Of a stretch of DNA of 9,208 bases, positions 1 to 5,891 are shown one piece after another. Position 1 is the first letter of the stretch. Every line of letters begins with the position of its first letter. The DNA is taken from NCBI GenBank assembly GCA_002317385.1, contig DCJH01000030.1:1-9208 (forward strand). The letters are read 5' to 3'. Under the pieces are notes generated by a model. The model saw only the letters and a list, made by a program, of their open reading frames with translations, ran no database searches and had not been told where the DNA came from. The translations under genes and the position numbers were made by a program. The DNA is from Prevotella sp. UBA1705. Lineage in GTDB: Bacteria; Bacteroidota; Bacteroidia; Bacteroidales; Bacteroidaceae.

Positions 1-2
1 AG

Positions 3-19
3 CCCCCTAAGTTAGGGGG
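3..19. repeat. G/C-rich palindrome at the left edge
   Basis: CCCCCTAA and TTAGGGGG form a perfect inverted repeat around one central base. More G-rich sequence (positions 20-28) follows. Short C5-TAA/TTA-G5 palindromes of this sort are common between genes in Bacteroidetes. The rest of positions 29-133 shows no convincing gene. It holds a weak 6-base stem (GAGCAC at 77-82 with GTGCTC at 95-100) and otherwise nothing I recognise. Confidence 0.6.
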
Positions 20-133
20 GTGGGGGTCTGAGCAATCGAACGCTTCCCAACACCTCCTACAGAGTGCGGCATTGAAGAGCACCTCCTCCTTTTCGTGCTC
101 GCCATTAACGCCATACACCACAGTCTTTTATCA

Positions 134-172
134 AATAAAAAAATAAGCCTACGCTTTCGCGCAGGCTTATTT
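134..172 (-). terminator. Intrinsic terminator after the small peptide gene
   Basis: A ten-pair stem (141-150 with 163-172, AATAAGCCT type) continues through one A/C mismatch into three more pairs (152-154 with 159-161), closed by a four-base loop. Read on the minus strand, the stem runs into an uninterrupted run of seven T (plus-strand A run at 137-143), then ATTTG. It lies 26 bases past the stop of the peptide gene and would end the two-gene transcript starting upstream of 2347. A shorter T-rich run on the other side gives some plus-strand potential. Confidence 0.88.
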
Positions 173-197
173 TATAACATATATAATTTGTAACTAA

Positions 198-389
198 TTA
201 ATCTTCCCACGGATCATAATTCGCTACTGGTGCTTCATACACAAACTCTTTGGCAAGCTGATCCCCGGCAGTAGGGTCACTGGTTTCACCAGTAGACGAG
301 CTTGCAACACCACTACTATCACTTAAGAGCTGACTTTCTATATTCAAGTGGAACATATATATCTGTGGCTGTTGATAAGTTGCTTTCAT
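198..389 (-). CDS. Small acidic peptide of unknown function
   Basis: This gene encodes a 63-residue peptide starting MKATYQQPQIYMF and ending NYDPWED. I place the start at 389-387 because an MK-x-x-Y-x-x-P opening is typical of many short Bacteroidetes peptides. An in-frame ATG at 407 would add six residues (MIKLII). The N-terminal 24 residues are mildly hydrophobic (IYMFHLNIESQLL). The middle is rich in Ser, Thr, Gly and Asp, and the tail is acidic with aromatic residues. There is no signal peptide, lipobox or cysteine. It begins 29 bases after the stop of the large secreted protein gene with no terminator between, so the two are very likely one transcript, ending at the hairpin at 134-172. 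I do not know its function. A leader-plus-core precursor peptide or a small accessory factor of the secreted protein are possibilities only. Confidence 0.72.
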   Translation of the reverse strand: MKATYQQPQIYMFHLNIESQLLSDSSGVASSSTGETSDPTAGDQLAKEFVYEAPVANYDPWED

Positions 390-418
390 TATGATTAATT
401 TTATCATTAATTACCAAT

Positions 419-2347
419 TTATTTAATAACGATTTTCTTGCCATTGTGAATGAATATACCCTTCGTAGGATGGGCAATCTCTACACCTTGCAAATTAAAG
501 TAGCGATCATCTGTGGATACAGAAGATACTTCACCAATAGTGCTAATACCAGTAACTACATCATAACCAAGTAGGTCTACACCGTCAAACAGCATCTTAA
601 CCATCTGGGCAGCAGAAATATTATTCTGCGTGTTGTCTGAGGTTACAGAAGGCAGACTCATGGCTTTAGCAGCACCAGTATAACTTACACCATCAAGACT
701 GGCATCGGGCTGAAGCGTTGCGCTTAATGCGAGGTAAGCCTTTCGGATAACGTTTCCTGTGGGGCTGTTCTGCAAACAACGGTAGAAGCCCAAAGTCTTT
801 GTACCATCTCCATCCAAATCTTTATAGGCAAAATAATAGTTACGGAAGGTGACATCTCCATTGCCATCCCTTGTCACAGGACCAAGAGATACCTCCGTTT
901 GCTCTGCAACAAGATAGTTGGTTGTAGGGGCAGTACCAGTAGCTGTAGCCTTTTCCATTGATATAACATTACCTACTTTCACATTGGAAGCATCAAAGCG
1001 GTCATCAAAATGAATACCCGTGGCAGCAGGGTCACAGACAAGAAGCACACCCGTATTGGCAGGAATAATACCGTCGGTGATTGATGTCATGGTCAGAACA
1101 TGACTTGTTGCATCGTAAGCCGTAGCATAGTATGCACTCAGACCAGTTGGAATTATTCGGGCATAGTAATCACTATAGGTACGCATCAACTTACCGTCTA
1201 TCAAAGTTGTACTCTGGGACTGAAGAAGTTTGTACACAGGCTCACCCGTTCCCGATTCGTACTTGGAAATATACACGGCCTTATAGGTTCCCGCACCTTG
1301 CGCATCATTATCAAGATAGGAGTACGTGTTATCAAAACCATTTCCATTATAGAATTTTTCCGTAAAGGTCGTAGCATCACTATTGGCAAGTGTAATACCA
1401 GTCATCGACCAGATGCGCGTGGTGGGGTCGTAAGTCATCTCCGTATCAGTTGTTACGCTTCCACCTTTGAAATAGACATGGGTTGCCTGAGTAGAAGAGG
1501 TTGAGGGGCGAATAATAACTTCCTTTCTTGGAGCACTGGAAAAGTCTATCGTGCCGGCATCATTCAGACCTAACACATTAGCTTCCAAAGCATAAGTTCC
1601 GGTCTCGCCATTATAGGGAACATTCTCTGTACCACCAGTACCGCCTTCCTGTACTTTTTGCGTTGTCGTAGTAGCGGTTCCATTGTAATTAACATTACCA
1701 GTGGTACTACCAAACCAATGATAGCCATCGGACAATTTGTAAGTCATGCCGCTGGTCATTGTCACCAAGCCGGTATAGTTATTATTATAGTTGTTAGGAT
1801 CTTGGTTTGTATCTACCAAGTAATCGCCAGAGAAACTATAACTATTCTCGCTGCTAAGAAAATATAGCACGCGCACATCCGGCGTATTCTTTATACTCCA
1901 CTTGGGATTGTTCGGATCAGTCATATCCAGAGTAACCAAATAGGAACCGCCATTATTAGTGTTATTGCGTGCAGATTTGTTGGCCACCAATTGCCAAGCA
2001 GCATTGCCACCCGTAACATATCCCGTTGTTGCACTGACGTCTGTATTGTTTACCACATAGTTCGAGCCAGTATTTGTCGGTCTGATGACCTTAGACCAGT
2101 CTGCCGTATTATCAGATGGATTAATCACAAATCGAAGAGCATACGTTGACGACTGCACGTTTATTGGCGCATTCACATAAAGCGAGTATATTCCCGGCTG
2201 GTCATACACAGGCTGGAACTTAAAAGTGGTACTGGTCAAGCTCCAGCTGTTCCAATCACCGATCAGATAATAGTCGGTTGCTCTGGAAGTCAAAGGCATC
2301 ATCATTAGCATGAATAATACCGCACATAAAGAGTAGAGTCTTTTCAT
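419..2347 (-). CDS. Secreted SusE/SusF-like multidomain protein with C-terminal sorting-type tail
   Basis: This is a 642-residue exported protein. A signal peptide covers about residues 1-23: K2 and R3, a hydrophobic core, and a likely signal peptidase I cut after SRA. There is no lipobox, so it is probably not a lipoprotein. Mature residues 25-36 (TDYYLIGDWNSW) resemble the start of SusE/SusF-type starch-binding modules. Residues 30-290 are rich in Asn, Thr, Tyr and Gly, as expected of beta-sandwich repeats. Residues 390-440 carry the IPANTG segment (428-433) seen in many Prevotella surface proteins, and 513-540 carry DGDG, FYR and KAYLAL. The end has YFNLQG (616-621) and PTKGIFIHNGKKIVIK (627-642), a tail resembling type IX secretion sorting domains. 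No catalytic motif is visible, so binding to glycan or another surface ligand is an inference. The gene is more A/T-rich than the block to its right. Its start is 20 bases after an A-rich leader with no clear ribosome site. Confidence 0.85.
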   Translation of the reverse strand: MKRLYSLCAVLFMLMMMPLTSRATDYYLIGDWNSWSLTSTTFKFQPVYDQPGIYSLYVNAPINVQSSTYALRFVINPSDNTADWSKVIRPTNTGSNYVVNNTDVSATTGYVTGGNAAWQLVANKSARNNTNNGGSYLVTLDMTDPNNPKWSIKNTPDVRVLYFLSSENSYSFSGDYLVDTNQDPNNYNNNYTGLVTMTSGMTYKLSDGYHWFGSTTGNVNYNGTATTTTQKVQEGGTGGTENVPYNGETGTYALEANVLGLNDAGTIDFSSAPRKEVIIRPSTSSTQATHVYFKGGSVTTDTEMTYDPTTRIWSMTGITLANSDATTFTEKFYNGNGFDNTYSYLDNDAQGAGTYKAVYISKYESGTGEPVYKLLQSQSTTLIDGKLMRTYSDYYARIIPTGLSAYYATAYDATSHVLTMTSITDGIIPANTGVLLVCDPAATGIHFDDRFDASNVKVGNVISMEKATATGTAPTTNYLVAEQTEVSLGPVTRDGNGDVTFRNYYFAYKDLDGDGTKTLGFYRCLQNSPTGNVIRKAYLALSATLQPDASLDGVSYTGAAKAMSLPSVTSDNTQNNISAAQMVKMLFDGVDLLGYDVVTGISTIGEVSSVSTDDRYFNLQGVEIAHPTKGIFIHNGKKIVIK

Positions 2348-2541
2348 TTTGCTCTCATTTTATTGTTTTTAATTTCTCTTAAATAGGCAACAAATAATGT
2401 AACATGAAATTGGTGTGAGCGGAGATTACTGTCTAATTTTACTTCCTAAACCACCGGTGCCCAAGAAAGAGCATATCATGAAAAAAATTGTTCTATTGTA
2501 GGTTATTGGTTGCAAAGGGACTAAGATATCTATAATTAGTT

Positions 2542-2549
2542 CAAAAATA
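2542..2549 (-). promoter_or_regulatory. Candidate -7 promoter element for the secreted protein gene
   Basis: The minus strand reads TATTTTTG, matching the Bacteroidetes -7 consensus TAnnTTTG. No TTTG -33 element is found 19-21 bases upstream, where the sequence is CTCAAATCG. This suggests a weak core promoter that depends on a bound regulator. The LacI-type palindrome lies 25 bases upstream. Start-site position and use are inferred. Confidence 0.42.
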
Positions 2550-2574
2550 GACTCTTTTTTAACGATTTGAGTCA

Positions 2575-2588
2575 TGCAATCGATTGCA
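2575..2588. promoter_or_regulatory. LacI/GalR-type operator palindrome
   Basis: TGCAATCGATTGCA is a perfect 14-base palindrome with the central CG and outer TG/CA of LacI/GalR-family operators (pattern TGnAAnCGnTTnCA, as in cre sites). It sits just upstream of the candidate promoter at 2549-2542, in the -40 to -53 range of the predicted start. This would suit either an upstream activator or a looping repressor. No LacI-family gene is in the window, so the regulator would be encoded elsewhere. Confidence 0.55.
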
Positions 2589-2736
2589 AACGATATGACC
2601 ACAATTTATTGTAAAACAAAGCAAAGGTGCCAAAAATTCTTATAGTTTGATAGTTTTAGCAGAAATTTAGATATGAAAAACAAGCAAAAAGAGCAATTTT
2701 AAGCGGAAGGAGAAGGAACTTCTTCGTTGCACTATG

Positions 2737-2744
2737 CAAAATTA
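2737..2744 (-). promoter_or_regulatory. Second candidate -7 element, target uncertain
   Basis: The minus strand reads TAATTTTG followed by CA, a good match to TAnnTTTG. The -33 region shows only TGTG at about the right distance. It lies directly below the terminator of the lipoprotein gene and points toward the secreted protein gene nearly 400 bases away. It could be an upstream promoter for that gene, a promoter for a short RNA, or chance in A/T-rich sequence. Confidence 0.25.
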
Positions 2745-2769
2745 ATACATGTTACATTTGCACAGATGA

Positions 2770-2809
2770 ACAGAAAAAAGAAAGCCCATGACGGAAATTC
2801 GTCATGGGC
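2770..2809 (-). terminator. Intrinsic terminator of the lipoprotein gene
   Basis: A perfect ten-base inverted repeat, GCCCATGACG (2784-2793) and CGTCATGGGC (2800-2809), has a six-base loop. On the minus strand it is followed by TTTCTTTTTTCTG. It lies 57 bases past the lipoprotein stop and closes the era/der/lipoprotein side of the cluster, separating it from the accessory unit on the left. Confidence 0.93.
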
Positions 2810-2866
2810 AAGCTATAAGAATAATGCCGGGAAGCCTGTTGGAAAGAGTGGAGTTGCAGGAATCGT

Positions 2867-3259
2867 CTATCGCGTGTACCACACTCCCTTGTGCTCCACC
2901 ATGGGCACAAGAACCTCCTCATTGGTGCTGTCGCCATAGACGAACACCAGAAAAACATTGGCCACGTGATGGAGAGTATCGGCTTTAGCATTGGCGATGC
3001 GCACCTCCTTGATGCCCCGATGGGCCTCCTGCTGCTCGCCGATAAACATCTTGGCATTGGCCACAAGCTGCTCCCGGTAGCTGGCGGGGATGGAGTCGGG
3101 CTGATAGCGTCCATCGACAAACTGGTCGTACTTGCCTTGCAGCAACAGGTCGTAGTAGGTCTTGGCGGCCTGTGCAGCCACCTCTTCGGGCGCCGGACCA
3201 TGGTCGCAAGACCAACAGAGCGCGCAAAATCCCAAGACTACCAATAATAATTTTCTCAT
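2867..3259 (-). CDS. Small DUF4878-like lipoprotein
   Basis: The product is a 130-residue envelope lipoprotein. The start at 3259-3257 is chosen because the protein then opens with a typical lipoprotein signal (MRKLLLVVLGFCALCWSC). An upstream in-frame ATG at 3322 would add 21 charged residues from the extragenic repeat and is rejected. The acylated residue is probably Cys18. The residues before it (LCWS) are a loose lipobox, and the D-H-G-P after it does not look like a surface-export signal. Residues 25-130 (AAKTYYDLLLQGKYDQFVDG, ANVFLVFVYGDSTNEE, VPMVEHKGVWY) fit the NTF2-like fold of DUF4878-type lipoproteins, which have no known catalytic role. It follows der by 129 bases of repeat sequence and ends before a strong terminator, so it may be read through from der. 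Its function is unknown. Confidence 0.8.
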   Translation of the reverse strand: MRKLLLVVLGFCALCWSCDHGPAPEEVAAQAAKTYYDLLLQGKYDQFVDGRYQPDSIPASYREQLVANAKMFIGEQQEAHRGIKEVRIANAKADTLHHVANVFLVFVYGDSTNEEVLVPMVEHKGVWYTR

Positions 3260-3265
3260 CGCAAA

Positions 3266-3301
3266 TTCTTTCTCAATGATGAAAGAAAGAAAAATCTTTC
3301 T
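3266..3301 (-). promoter_or_regulatory. Two overlapping hairpins in the lipoprotein leader
   Basis: Two inverted repeats share bases 3284-3287. One pairs 3266-3272 (TTCTTTC) with 3281-3287 (GAAAGAA); the other pairs 3284-3290 (AGAAAGA) with 3295-3301 (TCTTTCT). They cannot both form completely. They end seven bases before the lipoprotein start codon. All stems are purine/pyrimidine-rich and A/T-heavy, so a regulatory role is only a suggestion. Confidence 0.3.
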
Positions 3302-3302
3302 C

Positions 3303-3383
3303 CCCAATCTCCCTCGCCCCAAGCCACTCGGTGTGTCGAGTGACCATTCCCCGCACCTGCCGGAGAGGGGAACGGGGCAAGGC
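3303..3383 (-). repeat. Extragenic G/C-rich element between der and the lipoprotein gene
   Basis: On the minus strand this reads as a CCCCTCTCC module, a G-rich stretch, a hairpin (CACTCG at 3325-3330 with CGAGTG at 3337-3342), then GGCTTGGGG and further G-runs. The order CCCTCTCC, hairpin, GGCT(T)GGGG recurs in the element on the other side of der (4736-4912). It looks like a dispersed intergenic repeat rather than a gene, and no frame through it is convincing. Confidence 0.5.
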
Positions 3384-3388
3384 AGCTG

Positions 3389-4702
3389 TTACTTCTTACG
3401 GATAAACACGTTGATGGGACATCCGTGCATCGACCAGTTCTCACGTATCTTGTTCTCCAAGAAGCGGCGATAGTTCTCCTTGACATACTGCGGCAGGTTG
3501 GCATAGAACACGAAAGAGGGAATCTGCGTGTTGGGCAGCTGCGAGCAATACTTAATCTTGATGTACTTACCCTTGATAGACGGCGGCGGCGTCTGCTCAA
3601 TAATGGGTAGCATCACCTCGTTGAGTTTGGTGGTTCCGATGCGTGCCTCACGGTTCAGGTAGACCTGCTTGGCGGTCTCCAGCACCTTGAAGATGCGCTG
3701 CTTGGTCACAGCCGAAGCAAAGATGATGGGGAAATCGACAAACGGAGCCATGCGTTCGCGGATGGCATTCTCAAAAGTTTTGATGACCTTCTGGTCCTTG
3801 TCTTCCACCAAGTCCCACTTGTTGACCACCACCACAAGGCTCTTGTTATTGCGCTGGATGAGCTGGAAGATGTTCATATCCTGGGCCTCAATGCCTCGTG
3901 TGGCATCGATCATGAGGATACACACGTCACTATTCTCAATGGCGCGGATGCTCCGCATGACAGAATAGAACTCTAAGTCCTCCGTCACCTTGTTCTTGCG
4001 GCGGATGCCGGCAGTGTCGACCAGATAGAAATCGAAGCCAAACTTGTTGAATCGGGTGTAGATGCTGTCGCGCGTGGTGCCCGCAATCTCGGTCACGATG
4101 TTGCGCTCCTCGCCAATGAAAGCATTGATGATGCTCGACTTTCCGGCGTTAGGACGCCCCACCACAGCAAAGCGAGGAATCTCCTCCTGGATGTCCTCAC
4201 GGTTCTCCGACGGCAGTTTGTTGAGGATAATATCGAGCAAATCGCCCGTTCCACCTCCGGTTGCGGCACTGATGCACACAGGATCGCCCAAGCCGAGCTT
4301 ATAGAATTCGGCTGCGATATAGGCCTCTCCACTATTGTCCACCTTGTTGGCCACGAGGACAACGGGCAGTTTGGCACGGCGCAGGATGAGCGCCACGTCC
4401 TCGTCCCAGTCGGTGAGTCCGGTCTCCACATCCACCAAGAAGAGGATGAGGTCGGCCTCCTCGGAAGCGATACTCACCTGCTGGCGGATGGCTCCCTCGA
4501 ATATATCATCTGATTTGACTACCCAACCGCCGGTGTCGACAACGGAAAATTCCTTGCCGTTCCATGTGCATTTGCCATACTGGCGGTCTCGGGTGGTGCC
4601 CGCCACGTCGCTGACAATGGCATGACGTGACTGGGTTAAACGGTTGAAAAGAGTGGACTTACCCACATTGGGGCGTCCCACGATTGCTACTAAATTTGAC
4701 AT
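3389..4702 (-). CDS. der: GTPase Der (EngA), double-GTPase ribosome assembly factor
   Basis: Der is a GTP-hydrolysing factor needed for maturation of the large (50S) ribosomal subunit in the cytoplasm. The 437-residue product has the family's hallmark of two tandem G domains. The first shows GRPNVGKS (9-16), DTGG (56-59) and NKVD (119-122). The second shows GRPNAGKS (182-189), DTAG (229-232) and NKWD (294-297). TTRD follows each G1 motif, at 36-39 and 209-212. The last ~80 residues, from about 355, are the KH-like domain (KGKYIKIKYCSQ, ending NVFIRKK). The length is normal for Der and all key motifs are intact. The start MSNLVAIVGRPN is placed as in homologues. It is 213 bases below era, with an extragenic element between. 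No TAnnTTTG promoter is seen there, so co-transcription with era is likely. Confidence 0.98.
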   Translation of the reverse strand: MSNLVAIVGRPNVGKSTLFNRLTQSRHAIVSDVAGTTRDRQYGKCTWNGKEFSVVDTGGWVVKSDDIFEGAIRQQVSIASEEADLILFLVDVETGLTDWDEDVALILRRAKLPVVLVANKVDNSGEAYIAAEFYKLGLGDPVCISAATGGGTGDLLDIILNKLPSENREDIQEEIPRFAVVGRPNAGKSSIINAFIGEERNIVTEIAGTTRDSIYTRFNKFGFDFYLVDTAGIRRKNKVTEDLEFYSVMRSIRAIENSDVCILMIDATRGIEAQDMNIFQLIQRNNKSLVVVVNKWDLVEDKDQKVIKTFENAIRERMAPFVDFPIIFASAVTKQRIFKVLETAKQVYLNREARIGTTKLNEVMLPIIEQTPPPSIKGKYIKIKYCSQLPNTQIPSFVFYANLPQYVKENYRRFLENKIRENWSMHGCPINVFIRKK

Positions 4703-4735
4703 TCTTGTTTGGTCTTCCTCTTTCTTTCAGAGGAA

Positions 4736-4912
4736 TGGGTGAGGTCACGCACCCAGTTAATATTTGCCGAGGATGACCAATCCCCAGCCCTCGCATCGTG
4801 CGAGAGTGTGTCCTACATCCAGTCAGGACAAAAAATCTTCAAATATCCGCATGCCAACGCTTCGTCCGCATTTCTTTCTCTCACTGGAGAGAGGGCTGCG
4901 AGAAGCATTCTC
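4736..4912 (-). repeat. Extragenic hairpin-rich element between era and der
   Basis: This stretch carries three short perfect hairpins. They are TGGGTG/CACCCA (4736-4741 with 4750-4755), CTCGCA/TGCGAG (4790-4795 with 4799-4804) and TCTCTC/GAGAGA (4877-4882 with 4887-4892). On the minus strand the order is a CCCTCTCTCC module, then a hairpin, then GGCTGGGG. This mirrors the shorter element below der, with about 70 extra bases between the modules. Open frames across it are chance products. Confidence 0.45.
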
Positions 4913-4915
4913 CCC

Positions 4916-5797
4916 CTACTGCGGATTATACCCGAAGCTATCGAGCTCGCGCTGGGAGTTGCGCCAATCCTTGTCGACCTTGACAAAAATCTCCAGGAAT
5001 ATCTTCTTGCCGAAGAAGCTCTCAAGGCTCTTGCGGGCCTCGGTAGACACCTTTTTCAGGGCCGCACCCTGGTGACCGATGATGATTCCCTTCTGGGAAT
5101 CGCGCTCCACATAGATCACAGCATTGATGTGCACGTGCTTGTCGTCTTCCTTGAAACGCTCCACCACCACCTCGACAGAGTAGGGAATCTCCTTGTCGTA
5201 GTAGCGCAGAATCTTCTCGCGGATAATCTCCGAGACGAAGAACTTGGCCGGTTTGTCGGTCAGCTGGTCTTTCTCAAAGTAGGCCGGACTCTCGGGCAGC
5301 AGCTCGCCGATGCGCTTCATGAGAATGTCGGTGCCGAATTTGTTTTTGGCCGAGATGGGCAGAATCTCCGCATTGGGCAGCAGCTCGTGCCACTTCTCCA
5401 CGATGTCGCCGAGCTTCTGCTGGTAAGTCTCATCAATCTTGTTAATCAGCAGCAGCACCGGAATGGTCATGGTCTTCACCCTTTCGAGGAACTCGATGTT
5501 CTTCTCAGGATTCTCCACCACATCGGTGACGTAGAGCAGGATGTCGGCATCGGCCAGTGCCGACTCCGAGAAGGCCAGCATCATCTCCTGCATCTTGTAG
5601 TTGGGCTTGAGCACGCCCGGCGTGTCTGAGAACACAATCTGCATATCCGGTGTGTTCACGATGCCCATGATGCGATGGCGCGTGGTCTGCGCCTTGAATG
5701 TGGCGATGCTGATTTTCTCGCCCACCAACTGGTTCATCAGCGTGGATTTGCCCACGTTGGGATTACCGACGATATTTACGAAACCTGCCTTGTGCAT
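4916..5797 (-). CDS. era: GTPase Era, 16S rRNA-binding ribosome assembly factor
   Basis: Era binds GTP and the 3' end of 16S rRNA and helps mature the small (30S) subunit. The 293-residue product has GNPNVGKS (11-18), a TT pair in the switch region (38-39), DTPG (58-61), NKID (118-121) and SAK (148-150). These are followed by a C-terminal KH domain with the RNA-binding loop GHQG (240-243) in GIIIGHQGAALKKV. Length and order are typical for the family, and nothing is missing. The start MHKAGFVNIVGNPNVG matches homologues. The gene begins 34 bases below the terminator that follows fabH. No clear -7 element lies in that gap, so era depends either on an unrecognised promoter or on read-through of that terminator. 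der follows downstream. Confidence 0.98.
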   Translation of the reverse strand: MHKAGFVNIVGNPNVGKSTLMNQLVGEKISIATFKAQTTRHRIMGIVNTPDMQIVFSDTPGVLKPNYKMQEMMLAFSESALADADILLYVTDVVENPEKNIEFLERVKTMTIPVLLLINKIDETYQQKLGDIVEKWHELLPNAEILPISAKNKFGTDILMKRIGELLPESPAYFEKDQLTDKPAKFFVSEIIREKILRYYDKEIPYSVEVVVERFKEDDKHVHINAVIYVERDSQKGIIIGHQGAALKKVSTEARKSLESFFGKKIFLEIFVKVDKDWRNSQRELDSFGYNPQ

Positions 5798-5831
5798 TGC
5801 TTGCTTGATGGTTTAACTGATGATATAGAAT

Positions 5832-5874
5832 AAAAAAACGCATGATTCATAGGAATGAAGGATGCGCTTTTTTA
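5832..5874 (-). terminator. Bidirectional hairpin terminator between fabH and era
   Basis: The arms CGCAT (5839-5843) and ATGCG (5862-5866), then TTCAT (5846-5850) and ATGAA (5855-5859), form a stem with one two-by-two internal mismatch and an AGGA loop. A-runs and T-runs flank it on both sides, so either strand reads as stem followed by a T-run (GTTTTTTTATTC on the minus strand). It would end the yceD-rpmF-fabH transcript. The internal mismatch may allow some read-through to era. Confidence 0.8.
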
Positions 5875-5891
5875 TAGGTTTGTTCGTTGTC

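Larger units (their letters stand above)
2348..2769. other. A/T-rich gene-free region upstream of the secreted protein gene
   Basis: No open frame here looks coding on either strand. The region holds the presumed control sequences of the secreted protein gene: a -7-like element at 2542-2549, a LacI-type palindrome at 2575-2588 and a second -7-like element at 2737-2744. It also contains an 8-base palindrome, CACCGGTG (2452-2459), with no assigned role. If transcription starts just below 2542, the leader is about 190 bases long, much longer than the roughly 10-base leader of yceD. Confidence 0.7.

Noticed and set aside
1..127. Minus-strand frame open to the left edge, reading TVVYGVNGEHEKEEVLF and onward
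   Set aside because: The frame has no ATG start after the stops near 130, follows a terminator, and runs through the G/C-rich palindrome into unlikely residues (CRRCWEAFDC, PHPPNLGG). It is too short to judge; it could be a gene remnant but is not supported.
2753..2760. Plus-strand TACATTTG matching the -7 consensus
   Set aside because: It would fire directly into the hairpin at 2784-2809 and no plus-strand gene follows. The nearest TTG is 23 bases upstream. Probably chance.
2348..2769. tRNA or rRNA gene or known riboswitch in the large gene-free stretch
   Set aside because: No cloverleaf, conserved rRNA segment or riboswitch core was recognised on either strand; the region is low-complexity and A/T-rich.
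3260..3322. N-terminal extension of the lipoprotein (MGRGRLGRKIFLSF)
   Set aside because: It would place charged residues before the lipoprotein signal and comes from the extragenic repeat; the ATG at 3259 gives a proper signal peptide.
4709..5629. Long plus-strand open frame of 306 codons over era
   Set aside because: It is antisense to a complete, motif-perfect era gene and has no recognisable family. Its length reflects the codon use of the opposite strand.
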